Shown here: piece by piece, positions 51,052-59,816 of the stretch
Numbering within the stretch: the first letter of the stretch is position 1
Layout: the number at the start of each line of letters is the position of its first letter
Source: Desulfovibrio sp. 86
GTDB lineage: Bacteria > Desulfobacterota > Desulfovibrionia > Desulfovibrionales > Desulfovibrionaceae
DNA: 64,000 bases
Reading direction: 5' to 3'
Assembly: GCF_902702915.1 (NCBI RefSeq)
Contig: NZ_LR738849.1
Location: 2,992,001-3,056,000, forward strand
Notes under the pieces: model-generated
Told to the model about the DNA's origin: nothing
Seen by the model: only the letters and a program-made list of their open reading frames with translations
Database searches by the model: none
Made by a program: the position numbers and the translations under genes

Positions 51052-51351
51052 ATGATGAAGAAAGACGTTTTGGATTTTATCCATGCAGCTATATTACGGA
51101 TTCTGTCCGATGAGGCGGGGGCGACCCCGCAGGTTGACGAAAAAACTCCCCTTTTAGGCAAGGGGGGCGTGCTTTCGTCGCTGATGCTGGTGGAACTCAT
51201 GCTGGCTCTGGAAGACTATTGCACGGAGAACAACAGGCGTTTCACGTGGACGCACGACAGTATGATGTCAGCAAAGAACAGTCCGTACCAGACCATCGGC
51301 AGCCTGGCAGAATACATATGCTCCCTGCCGACACTTGGGCAGGAGGAGTGA
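51052..51351 (+). CDS. Dedicated acyl carrier protein (ACP-B)
   Basis: 99 residues, with a second ATG immediately after the first. The phosphopantetheine site is Ser43 in GGVLSSLMLVELMLALEDY, with S-S-L instead of the usual D-S-L. The C-terminal SPYQTIGSLAEYICSL parallels ACP-A. Only 1 bp separates its stop from the SDR start, so ACP-B, the reductase and the acyl-AMP ligase are translated together. It is the likely carrier for the acid activated by that ligase. Ribosome site weak. Confidence 0.82.
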   Translation: MMKKDVLDFIHAAILRILSDEAGATPQVDEKTPLLGKGGVLSSLMLVELMLALEDYCTENNRRFTWTHDSMMSAKNSPYQTIGSLAEYICSLPTLGQEE

Positions 51352-51352
51352 T

Positions 51353-52039
51353 ATGGCGGAACGGCATGTGGTCATAACGGGCATCAGCGGCGGGGTGGGG
51401 CGGCATCTGGCCGCGCGCGCCATGCAGGAGGGGTATGGCGTGACGGGGCTTTGCCGTACGCCCCCCGCTGACCTGCCGTGCGAAACGCTTGCCTGCGATG
51501 TCGCCAAGGCGGATCAGGTGGCCGACTGTTTTGCCAGATTGCGGCATGTGCCGTTGTGGGGCGTCATCAATGCTGCGGGCATTGCGTCAATGAACCTTGC
51601 TGTGACAACGCCGCCAGAGACCATGCGCCGTATTGTGGAGGTCAATCTGCTCGGGACCATGTACTGCTCGGCGCAGGCCGGGCGCTTGCTGGCGCGCCGC
51701 AAGGGCGGCAGGATAATAAACTTTTCATCCATTGCCGTGGCTTTGGGGCTTGAGGGCGAGAGCGCCTACGTGGCCGCCAAGGCCGGTGTGGAGGGCTTCA
51801 CGCGGGCTTTTTCGCGTGAAATGTCCGCCTGGGGGGTCACGGTCAATGCGGTGGCTCCCGGCCCCATCCCCACGCAACTCACGGCAAAAGTCCCCCAGAG
51901 CAAGCTCGACGCTCTGGTGGAACGGCAGGTTATTCGCCGCCAGTGCGCCCTTGACGACGTCTGGCAGACCGTCCGCTGGCTGCTGGATGACGCGAGCTGC
52001 ATGATCTCCGGTCAATGCCTTCATGTGGGGGGCGTGTGA
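51353..52039 (+). CDS. Short-chain dehydrogenase/reductase (FabG-like ketoreductase)
   Basis: 228 residues from an ATG with GGAGGAG 5 nt upstream. Rossmann motif TGISGGVGRH, NAAG (INAAGIA) and the catalytic Ser-Tyr-Lys as FSSIAV ... YVAAKAG, with VNAVAPGPI following, place it in the classical SDR group near FabG. It probably reduces a 3-oxoacyl-ACP using NAD(P)H. It lies between ACP-B and the ligase and overlaps the ligase start by 4 bp (GTGA). This makes a single coupled unit. Confidence 0.9.
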   Translation: MAERHVVITGISGGVGRHLAARAMQEGYGVTGLCRTPPADLPCETLACDVAKADQVADCFARLRHVPLWGVINAAGIASMNLAVTTPPETMRRIVEVNLLGTMYCSAQAGRLLARRKGGRIINFSSIAVALGLEGESAYVAAKAGVEGFTRAFSREMSAWGVTVNAVAPGPIPTQLTAKVPQSKLDALVERQVIRRQCALDDVWQTVRWLLDDASCMISGQCLHVGGV

Positions 52040-53331
52040 GCCTGTATCACGATCTTTGCCAGCGCAGCGCTGACCCCCGTCGCCCCTTTTTGCTCGGACC
52101 GGGGGAAAGCCTCAGTCTTGCCGATATGGCGCGGGCGTCACACCAGTGTGCGGGCGTCGCTCCCGGTGACGTGGTGGCCCTTGTGGGAGACTTTGACGCG
52201 GCAGGTATACGGAACCTGCTGACCCTTGTGGACAGGAAGGCCATCGTCATGCCGCTGGTGGAGGCAAACCGAGCGCAGCACGAGTACTGTTTGGCATCCG
52301 GCCATGCCGACGTTGTCATGGCCGACGGTAAACTTGTACGGCTGCAAGAGCGGCAGACCGCCCATCCCTTGCTGGACCGGCTGCGTTGCCAGGGCCACGC
52401 CGGGCTGATGCTCTTTTCATCAGGCAGCACCGGCAAGCCCAAGGCCATTGTGCACGATTTTGATAAATTTCTTGCCCGCTTTGCCACGCCACGCCCGGCA
52501 TGGACCACCCTGGGATTTTTGCTCTTCGACCATATCGGCGGCCTGAACACGCTGTTTCATATGCTGTACAACAACGGTCTTGTGGTGCGCCCGACGGCGC
52601 GCACCGTTTCCGCCGTGCTTGAGGACATTCGGCGCCATGACGTCCAGTTGCTGCCCACAACACCGACGTTTTTGCGCATGCTGGTTCACAGCGGTCTTCT
52701 GGATCAAGCCGCACTGCCGTCGTTGCGTCTTGTTACCTACGGCACCGAGCAGATGGATCAGAATACGCTGTCATCCGTTGCAAACCTTCTGCCCCGGGTG
52801 GACTTTCGGCAGACGTATGGCATGTCCGAGTTGGGCATCCTGCGGGTGCGCACACGAAAGCGCGATGAACTCTGGATACAGATCGGCGGCGAAGGCGTGG
52901 AAAGCCGCGTCCGCGACGGCGAACTGCATATCAGGGCCGAAAACAGGATGCTGGGATACCTCAATGCGCCTTCGCCCTTTGATGCTGCAGGCTGGTTCAA
53001 TACCAAAGACCTGGTGGAAACTGACGGGCCGTGGCTGCGCATTGTGGGCAGGGCTGACAATGTGATCAACGTCGGAGGACTGAAGGTGTTGCCCGCCGAA
53101 GTAGAAAGCGCAGCGCTTTCTTTTCCTGGCGTGAGGCAGGCCAAGGCAAAGGGGGCGGCCAACCCTTTGACAGGCATGCATGTGGAACTGTTATGCCAGC
53201 CGGCTGAGGGAGCGGATCTTTCCATTGACGCTCTGCGGCGGCATCTGGGGGAGGTTTTGCCTCCCCATGCGCGCCCCCTGCGGATCAGGGTCGGGCCTGT
53301 GCCCACAGGGCACAGGTTCAAACAGGTATAA
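52036..53331 (+). CDS. ANL-superfamily acyl/aryl-AMP ligase
   Basis: 431 residues starting at GTG 52036 in the GTGA overlap with the SDR stop. Adenylation motifs: LMLFSSGSTGKPKAIVHD (P-loop-like A3), YGTEQMD, QTYGMSELG (A5), GWFNTKDLVE (A7) and GRADNVINVGGLKVLPAEVE (A8). It activates a carboxylic acid as its AMP ester and probably loads it on ACP-B or CoA. The protein is short for the family. The final A10 motif, normally P-x4-GK-x-x-R with the catalytic Lys, reads PVPTGHRFKQV, so the Lys is displaced by three positions. Substrate unknown; short fatty, hydroxy or aryl acids are all possible. Confidence 0.87.
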   Translation: MSLYHDLCQRSADPRRPFLLGPGESLSLADMARASHQCAGVAPGDVVALVGDFDAAGIRNLLTLVDRKAIVMPLVEANRAQHEYCLASGHADVVMADGKLVRLQERQTAHPLLDRLRCQGHAGLMLFSSGSTGKPKAIVHDFDKFLARFATPRPAWTTLGFLLFDHIGGLNTLFHMLYNNGLVVRPTARTVSAVLEDIRRHDVQLLPTTPTFLRMLVHSGLLDQAALPSLRLVTYGTEQMDQNTLSSVANLLPRVDFRQTYGMSELGILRVRTRKRDELWIQIGGEGVESRVRDGELHIRAENRMLGYLNAPSPFDAAGWFNTKDLVETDGPWLRIVGRADNVINVGGLKVLPAEVESAALSFPGVRQAKAKGAANPLTGMHVELLCQPAEGADLSIDALRRHLGEVLPPHARPLRIRVGPVPTGHRFKQV

Positions 53332-53506
53332 GCCCGGCAGCGATTGAAACAGTTATTTGTTATGGTATGGCAAGTGAACTGATGAGTGGTTTTTACCATA
53401 ATAATGTCGTATGCATATGCTGTATGAAATATCTGCCATCATGTTTTGTATTGTCTATCATGGTGCATAATAGACATGCACATTAATTGATAATGATTTT
53501 TGTTAG

Positions 53507-53535
53507 TTGACAAGTGTCAGTCTCGCCCCTATCTT
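53507..53535 (+). promoter_or_regulatory. Sigma-70-like promoter of the adhesin gene
   Basis: TTGACA (53507-53512), 17 bp, TATCTT (53530-53535). Just upstream is an inverted repeat TGCAT-N7-ATGCA (around 53463-53479) that could bind a regulator. Confidence 0.6.
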
Positions 53536-53814
53536 AGAGCAAAGGCAAAAAAGTTGAATTTGATTGCCCCTGCCTGAAGCTTGGAATATCAATACATTCC
53601 CCTTCGTATTGCTCAATCGGTTAGCTGCTTGTGATTCGCATGGCCTGCTAACTGGGGGAGAGCTTTTGCCTCCCCCGGATTCTCGGATTTTCTTCCGAGC
53701 CTCCCCTATATAGTCCCACTTAACTATGACGGTTGCGTGCAATTTTCAGAGAGTAGTCTGAAAGTCGTGCCTCGTGTCTTTCGTCGCAAACGCCAAAATT
53801 ATTTTGAGGGCGAG
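53536..53814 (+). other. Long structured leader of the adhesin mRNA
   Basis: About 270 nt with two hairpins, GGGGGAG/CTCCCCC (53654-53676) and CTCGG/CCGAG (53682-53699), before the adhesin ribosome site. No open frame with a ribosome site and no known riboswitch pattern was recognised. A regulatory leader or attenuator is possible. Confidence 0.35.
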
Positions 53815-56800
53815 ATGAATACTATTTCTCTTGTGCGTCCTGCTGCCGGACAGCAGATTACGGTTATTTCTGTGAAAGACTCTACCTTTGTTGTGGATTT
53901 CTCTGCCAACCAGATTACCCTGGAAAAGGCCGATAATGCCCTTATCTTCCATTTTGACGATGGCGGAAGCATCAAAGTTGCTGATTTTTATATTGAATAC
54001 ACTAAGGACAACACCCCGGATTTTGAAGTGGACGGGCAGGTCCTCACGGGCGCGGATTTTTTCAACGCCTTTGGGCCGGACCTTGCGCCTGCCGAGGGGG
54101 CTCCCGCATCTGAACGCTCCGCCCGTTATACCGAGTTCAGCGGAAGCGAACTCGCCGATGGTGTGGATCATCTGGACGGCGTAGAGTATGAAGCCGGCAC
54201 TGGAAGCGCCTTCGGCGATCCTGGCGCACAGCATTCTCTGATCGCGACAGTGGCGGTGCAGGCTCCTGACAATGGCGGAAAAGGTGGAGAAAACGGCGGC
54301 GACAGGCCGCAGCCTCCGGCCCAATACTCCCTCAAATACTCCAATGTGGCGCTTCTTGGCGCTGACGGGCAGGACAACCCCGAGGTTCACCTTGATCTGG
54401 CGCGCTTTTCCGGTGACGACGTGGCGGGCCAAACACTTGCTATCACCAATTTTGACGGCAGCATAAGCTATACCGGAACGGCCAACCCCAATGGGACCTG
54501 GACGTTTGACCTGGACGGCTATCAGGCTGTGTATGACCCCGTGAAGGGTGAACTTGTATTCACGCTTACCGACATTGCCGGTGGTGCGACGGAGTCTGAA
54601 AACTACACCCTGGTGTTCACTGACGCCAATGGTCAGCAGATTAGTCACGGAGTGCGGGTTGCTTCCACCGCTGACCATAATGACATGACATCCATTGCCT
54701 GGAAGGCGCCGGAAGGTGCCGCCGTGCTGGTAACAGACCAGACCTGGGCTGGTGAGGTAGCGCATGGCGCGCATTTTACCAACGCCAGCACGGCTGATAT
54801 CGCCGCGACCATCAAACTGCCGCATCCCCCGGCGGGCGAAGGCGCGTATGATGCGGGCAGTGGTCGCGAAATGCACTATCAGCTTACTGAAACATCACTC
54901 ACCGCTGACGGCGCGCAGACCAGATTTGAGATTGACCTGAAGTCGGGCACAAGCTCTTTGCGCATCAGCAATAATGACAATACTGCCGTACTGACGGATG
55001 TGGAGCATCACGAGCCGCTGCCTGAATTTTGCGCCGTCTTTGGCGGAACGGGCTACTCGGGTGAAGACGCCACTGAATACTCGGCAAACGTGACGGCAAC
55101 AGTGGCCGCTCAAGGCACAACTGGCCAGAACGAAATCCGGGTGACCGGCGGCGATCTGATTATCCAGACCGTAAGCGACCAGCCCAGTTTTTCAGCGGAC
55201 GGCGCAGCCTATGTCAGCGGCGCTTACGCCGCAGGCGGGGGCAATGTTTCTTTGGAGGCGCAGGGTGTCTCGGTGGGCGTGGCTTCCGCAGCTGCCGCCT
55301 CTGCTGCCACCAGTGCTGTCATTACTGGTGTGCGCGCTGATGGCGGCGTAATACAAAATGCTGGTACTCCCGGGCAAGCCAACGCGGTAGAAGGTTTTTT
55401 TGAAGGCAGGGAGTTTGACAGTTCCAATGTCAGCCTCACCGCCACCACGGGCGATGTGCAGGTCAGCGCGGATCTGACGGGAACGGCGGGCGTCAATACT
55501 GCGGTTGCCGGTGTTGCCGCCACGGATAACGGGCACGTAACCATAGCCGCTGCTGATGGTACGGTTGATATCACCGTCAATAACAGGGTCGAGAGCGGCT
55601 CGATGGACGAGTCTTCCAGCTTTTTCGGCGTGTTTTCCGGTGTTGGCCTGGGCGCCAACGATCTTCCCGATGAAGGGGCATTTGTAGATAAAAACCAGCA
55701 GTATGAGTATAATGCGACCCTTTACGTGCAGTACCTTGCGGATAAATTCAATAAATCTGCCGATCCTGATTATGAACAAAGCCTGGATTTTGATTCAAAC
55801 CGGGGTCAACAGACCATTGTGGATATTCAGGCTGAAAAAGATGTGAATATCAGCCTGAACCTTGGCGCGCGTGACGGCGGGTTTGAGGCCGCAGGCATAA
55901 ATGCCCAGCTCGGTGATGTGAATATTGCCTCCAAAAATGGCGACATCAATGTTGATGTGGCCATGCAGGGCAAGCATGTGTCCTCGGGTGTGGGTCAGGA
56001 ATGGGTTTCTGCTCTGGAGATAAGCAACGGCACTGCCGATTTACAGGCCAAGCAGGGTGATGTGAATCTTTCAGTGAACGCCAACGGCGAAAATATTGCT
56101 GTAGTACATTACAGCGGTGCAACGGGTTTTCCCGGGAGTTTTCCTCTCGAATCTTACCAGGATGCCGCAGTGGTGGCATCATCATCCCTCACCGGAAAGA
56201 ACATCAACCTCAGCGGTACGGTGGGGGCAGACGGCAGTTCTGCCATAAATCATATTGCAGGCATCAATGCCACTTACTCATACAAGAAAGAAACTTTTGT
56301 CATAAGCGCTGATGAACGGTTTACGCTGAATGTTACCGCCGTGGACAATGGCGGCGCAACTTCAGCCACAGGCATTTTTGCGAGCTATCCTCTTTATCCT
56401 GATGGTTCGGGGGAGTATGCCTTCTCTGAACGCCCCAGTTATGTGTTGGCGCTTGGAGCCAAAGAAGCGGAAATCAGCGCAAAAGTCAAAGCCGGAACAG
56501 GACTTTCGGCAGACAGCCGCAGTGTTGGTATTGAAGCCAAAGGGCACGGGATATCTGTCATATCCAATTCGGAGGATAACCTGTGGCGCGACGCCGGAGG
56601 TGGATCTGGAAACAAGGAGCCTAACTCAGAAGCCATTTTAAATACAGCCGCGCATGAATTTGACGCTGTCAGTCAACTGACCGTTTCGGCAGAAGGCGCA
56701 CTGCATAATACCGGGATCCTGGCTGGCAACGCTGACGTGCCTCAGAACGGCAATATGGTCCCTTGGTTTTCTACTGTGGATATCCGTGCGGAGTCATTGA

Positions 56801-57933
56801 CAATCAATGCTACAGGTAACCAGGCTGCGGATAGTACGTCCAGTAGTACAGGTATTGCCGCGACCGGGGGAAGCAATGTGCAGATAATCTCCCATGACGT
56901 CAATATTGAGGCGACAGACGCCCACCACAGCGTTGGAATTCATGTGGATGGGGATGTATCTCAATTGTATGGGGATGGATATGTATTAATTTCCAATGCC
57001 ATACAGGGGGAAACTTCGGATTCATCCATGCAGGTCATCATCTCCGCCAAGGTGGGCACTGACCTTGCAAGCATGACCAACGGCATAGCTATTGAAGCTG
57101 TCAACAATGGGCATGTGCAGATTGTTTCAGGTGGTAATAGCAGCGATTACATTGAAATAAACGGCAGTATTGTCACTGACGGCACCGGACACGTTCTCAT
57201 ACAGCCTGGCAACGGTGGTTCCATTGTAAAGCTGAACGGTGAGGTGGACTTGGGCTCTTCCAGCGGGCTTAGTATTGAATACGGCGAGGGCTATAATCTG
57301 CTTATCCTTTCCGCGCCAGACCATGAAACTTTCATGCAGTACTACAAGACCTGGTTTGAAAATGGCGCCATTGAAAACAATATCAGCAGCTTTAATGAAA
57401 TCATCCTGCAAGGTGTGGATATGGGGTCGGATGCCTACCATCTGATCCAGAGCAGCGTTGGCGACTACCCCATTGCCATACGCGTTTTTGATGTGGGAAC
57501 CAACGTGGATATTGTGGCCGACGCCTATGATCATGATTTCAGCTCCCACGAGAATCTCACGGGAGACAATGACCTGCTCTTTGTCCGGTTCAACGGCCAG
57601 AAAGATCCTGATCAGGACAGCTTTAACCAGACCATGCACAAGATTGGCGATGTGGGTGACGGTTATGAAAGTATTCTGCTTGATTTTGTCGGATCGGGCG
57701 ACGAGTCACTGTTTGGCCACAGCAGCAGCCTGGACCGACTGTTTAATCTGAAGAACAGCGGCCATGAAAATACTGACATTTTCGTCAGAACCGAAACCAA
57801 TGATGCCCTGGTTGATTCGGGATGGACAGCCGGCGCTGAAACCAGGGTGTTGAATGGCGAAACCTACACGCAATACCACAACGAAAGCGGCGAGACCATG
57901 TATGTGCAGATGACCATTGAGAACGGCACTTAG
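53815..57933 (+). CDS. Large type I secreted surface adhesin with N-terminal retention module
   Basis: 1372 residues from an ATG with GAGGGCGAG just upstream; an earlier ATG at 53737 lacks a good site. Residues 1-95 (MNTISLVRPAAGQQITVISV, IFHFDDGGSIKVADFYIEY, GADFFNAFGPDLAPAEG) look like the retention module of LapA/BapA-type adhesins, which parks them in the outer-membrane TolC channel. The interior is unusual: instead of long Ig-like repeats it has short beta-solenoid-like steps such as GDVNIASKNGDINVDVAMQG and GHVTIAAADGTVDITVNN. There is no classical GGxGxD RTX block. The C terminus resembles T1SS secretion ends (DIFVRTETNDALVDSGW, YTQYHNESGETMYVQ). No type I secretion genes are in the window. 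It sits between the acyl-AMP ligase and KAS III-B genes. Confidence 0.82.
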   Translation: MNTISLVRPAAGQQITVISVKDSTFVVDFSANQITLEKADNALIFHFDDGGSIKVADFYIEYTKDNTPDFEVDGQVLTGADFFNAFGPDLAPAEGAPASERSARYTEFSGSELADGVDHLDGVEYEAGTGSAFGDPGAQHSLIATVAVQAPDNGGKGGENGGDRPQPPAQYSLKYSNVALLGADGQDNPEVHLDLARFSGDDVAGQTLAITNFDGSISYTGTANPNGTWTFDLDGYQAVYDPVKGELVFTLTDIAGGATESENYTLVFTDANGQQISHGVRVASTADHNDMTSIAWKAPEGAAVLVTDQTWAGEVAHGAHFTNASTADIAATIKLPHPPAGEGAYDAGSGREMHYQLTETSLTADGAQTRFEIDLKSGTSSLRISNNDNTAVLTDVEHHEPLPEFCAVFGGTGYSGEDATEYSANVTATVAAQGTTGQNEIRVTGGDLIIQTVSDQPSFSADGAAYVSGAYAAGGGNVSLEAQGVSVGVASAAAASAATSAVITGVRADGGVIQNAGTPGQANAVEGFFEGREFDSSNVSLTATTGDVQVSADLTGTAGVNTAVAGVAATDNGHVTIAAADGTVDITVNNRVESGSMDESSSFFGVFSGVGLGANDLPDEGAFVDKNQQYEYNATLYVQYLADKFNKSADPDYEQSLDFDSNRGQQTIVDIQAEKDVNISLNLGARDGGFEAAGINAQLGDVNIASKNGDINVDVAMQGKHVSSGVGQEWVSALEISNGTADLQAKQGDVNLSVNANGENIAVVHYSGATGFPGSFPLESYQDAAVVASSSLTGKNINLSGTVGADGSSAINHIAGINATYSYKKETFVISADERFTLNVTAVDNGGATSATGIFASYPLYPDGSGEYAFSERPSYVLALGAKEAEISAKVKAGTGLSADSRSVGIEAKGHGISVISNSEDNLWRDAGGGSGNKEPNSEAILNTAAHEFDAVSQLTVSAEGALHNTGILAGNADVPQNGNMVPWFSTVDIRAESLTINATGNQAADSTSSSTGIAATGGSNVQIISHDVNIEATDAHHSVGIHVDGDVSQLYGDGYVLISNAIQGETSDSSMQVIISAKVGTDLASMTNGIAIEAVNNGHVQIVSGGNSSDYIEINGSIVTDGTGHVLIQPGNGGSIVKLNGEVDLGSSSGLSIEYGEGYNLLILSAPDHETFMQYYKTWFENGAIENNISSFNEIILQGVDMGSDAYHLIQSSVGDYPIAIRVFDVGTNVDIVADAYDHDFSSHENLTGDNDLLFVRFNGQKDPDQDSFNQTMHKIGDVGDGYESILLDFVGSGDESLFGHSSSLDRLFNLKNSGHENTDIFVRTETNDALVDSGWTAGAETRVLNGETYTQYHNESGETMYVQMTIENGT

Positions 57934-58090
57934 AGCCGTTGCACAGTGCCAATGCTCTGGAAGCTGCAAGGCGGTCGCCCATCGTGGGGGCGCAAGCGGA
58001 TTTGCCTATGGTGACGCCCCCGTATTGGCGTGCCGTAAGTTTGGAGCACATGGTCTTGCCGGTAAGCCGCATGGGGCGTCAGACCAGATG

Positions 58091-58124
58091 AAAAAACGGC
58101 CCGGACTGTCACGGGCCGTTTTTT
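58091..58124 (+). terminator. Terminator of the adhesin gene
   Basis: AAAAAACGGCCCG / CGGGCCGTTTTTT with an 8-nt loop, 158 bp after the stop. The intervening 57934-58090 and the following 58125-58373 show hairpins (for example GGCGCTTGCC...GGCGCAAGCGC) but no gene. Confidence 0.9.
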
Positions 58125-58373
58125 CACGGCTAAAATGGGGCTGTCGCCTTTTGTCGTCTTTCACATTTAATGAAAGTACGCTATGTTATAAGAGAAAGTT
58201 TTACGTTGAAACTGTATTGCGGCTGCGTGGGCGGCGCTTGCCGCAAAGGCGCAAGCGCGGGGCATCCGCGCGGGTAAACGCCGAAGCGGGTGCGCCGGAA
58301 ACCTTGGGAACGCATATTCTCAATCGTTCGTCTGCCCGGATTGACGGCTGCAACACAACCTGGATGGAGCGGT

Positions 58374-59447
58374 ATGGGCAATTATATGCTGGATAATGTG
58401 GAGCTTGCAGGCTGCTCCGTCGTGCTGGGTGAAAACATACAGCGCCTTGAAGACGAGCCGCAGTACTGGGGTCATGACCGGTCGCAGCTGACCCGCCTTC
58501 AGAACCGGCTGGGGCTGGATACAAGGCGCATTGCCGCACCCGGCACCACTGTCAGCGATCTGTGCCGTCAGGCCGCCACATCGCTCATGCAGGAAATGCA
58601 TATTGACCGTCAGGAAGTCACGGCCATCATTTCCGTCACCCAGACCCCGGACTATCTCATGCCGGGCAACGCCTACGTGCTCCATGCCGCCCTTGGACTT
58701 TCCAAAGAAACCGTTGCCATCGATGTCTGTCAGGGATGCGCCGGCTTTGTGTACGGCCTGTGGCTGGCTGGCATGATGTCCCGCGCCTCGGGTCATGGCG
58801 GCGTGCTGCTTTGCGCGGGCGACACCCTTTCACGCGCGGCAAACAAAAAGGATTACACCACAGCGCCCATTTTTGGGGATGCGGGAAGCGCCGCCTGGGT
58901 CCGGTACTGCCCGGATGTGGAAAATGCGTATTTTGTCCTGCGGGCAGACGGGCGTGAGCTGGACAAGCTCTACATTCCTGCGGGTGGCGCGCGCATGCCC
59001 GCATCCGCAGCGACCAGGACCGAGCAGACGTATGATGACGGAAGCGTCCGTTCTCTTGATGATCTGCATATGGACGGCGTCGGCATTTTTTCGTTCACCA
59101 TGGCCGAACAGCCCCAACTGCTGCGCGATCTTATGCGGTTTTCCGGCTGCGACGCCGCAGGAATCGACTACTTCGTCATGCACCAGGCAAACCGGTATAT
59201 TGTTGAAACGGTAGCGAAAAAATCCGCCATTCCCCTGCAAAAAGCGCCTTCGGCCACGTTCTCGCGCTACGGCAACCTGAATTCCGCGTCGATTCCCGGC
59301 GTGCTCTGCGGTGAACTGGCCTCGGTGGCCCGCCAAAGAGACCTGAACGTCGTCTTGCAGGGCTTTGGCGTGGGGCTTTCGTGGGGCGCGTGCCAGATGC
59401 GCCTGCGCCAACCCTCTTGCCTTGAGCCGCAAATATACAGCCGATAG
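58374..59447 (+). CDS. 3-oxoacyl-ACP synthase III-like enzyme (KAS III-B)
   Basis: 357 residues from an ATG with GGAG 5 nt upstream; an earlier frame start at 58290 has no support. The triad is complete: Cys in DVCQGCAGFVYGLW, His in FVMHQANRYI, Asn in RYGNLNSASIP. It resembles KAS III-A closely in block order (TQTPDYLMPGNAYVLHAALG against SHSADYLLPASAAILQHRLG), so the two are paralogues flanking the cluster. They may act at successive condensations, or as a heterodimer as some Pqs KAS III-like proteins do. It is separated from the adhesin gene by a terminator, so it has its own promoter. A family B repeat follows. Confidence 0.9.
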   Translation: MGNYMLDNVELAGCSVVLGENIQRLEDEPQYWGHDRSQLTRLQNRLGLDTRRIAAPGTTVSDLCRQAATSLMQEMHIDRQEVTAIISVTQTPDYLMPGNAYVLHAALGLSKETVAIDVCQGCAGFVYGLWLAGMMSRASGHGGVLLCAGDTLSRAANKKDYTTAPIFGDAGSAAWVRYCPDVENAYFVLRADGRELDKLYIPAGGARMPASAATRTEQTYDDGSVRSLDDLHMDGVGIFSFTMAEQPQLLRDLMRFSGCDAAGIDYFVMHQANRYIVETVAKKSAIPLQKAPSATFSRYGNLNSASIPGVLCGELASVARQRDLNVVLQGFGVGLSWGACQMRLRQPSCLEPQIYSR

Positions 59448-59474
59448 CACAAGCCTTGGGCAAAACGGCTTTGT

Positions 59475-59553
59475 GAAATGTTTTGTGGGGGAGGGACCCT
59501 TTTGCAAAAGGGTCTCCTCCCCCACGCCCCCACGCCCCCACGCCCTAAAACTC
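59475..59553 (+). repeat. Family B hairpin repeat, copy 5
   Basis: GAAATGTTTTGTGGGGGAGG...CCTCCCCC with the usual ACCCTTTTGCAAAAGGGT core. Three tandem CCCCCACG units follow (fewer in other copies), then CCTAAAACTCTTG. It lies 27 bp after the KAS III-B stop in the same orientation. Confidence 0.8.
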
Positions 59554-59689
59554 TTGTTTTAAAGCATGTCATCTTTGAAAGGGCAGTTCAGGAATGAAAT
59601 GGGTTAACTGCTCCGCAAGGATTTTCCTGAAAACCCTTGCCACGAAATGTGAGTGGCAGGTTCTTGCTTGCGGTACGTGAGCATTTCTA

Positions 59690-59741
59690 AAAAAAACAAA
59701 AGGCGTCTGTGCCAGCGTGGTGCTGGTACAGACGCCTTTTT
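59690..59741 (-). terminator. Terminator of glpABC
   Basis: Stem AAGGCGTCTGTGCCAGC / GCTGGTACAGACGCCTT (one mismatch) with a 5-nt loop, followed on the minus strand by TTGTTTTTTTTAG. It lies 76 bp after the glpC stop. Confidence 0.92.
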
Positions 59742-59816
59742 ATGCCCTTAATCTATGTTTACGCCGTAAAGTCGTGCGCCTTCTTCTGTCTAGGGCTGGT
59801 CTGGCTCTGGCCTGCG

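Noticed and set aside
53815..54120. LapG-type protease site (PAAG) in the adhesin N terminus
   Set aside because: The only PAAG lies at about residues 9-12, in the conserved opening of the retention module, not near residue 100 where the cleavage site is expected.
59500..59550. CRISPR-like tandem CCCCCACG units
   Set aside because: Three 8-bp units without spacers are slippage within a family B repeat, not an array.
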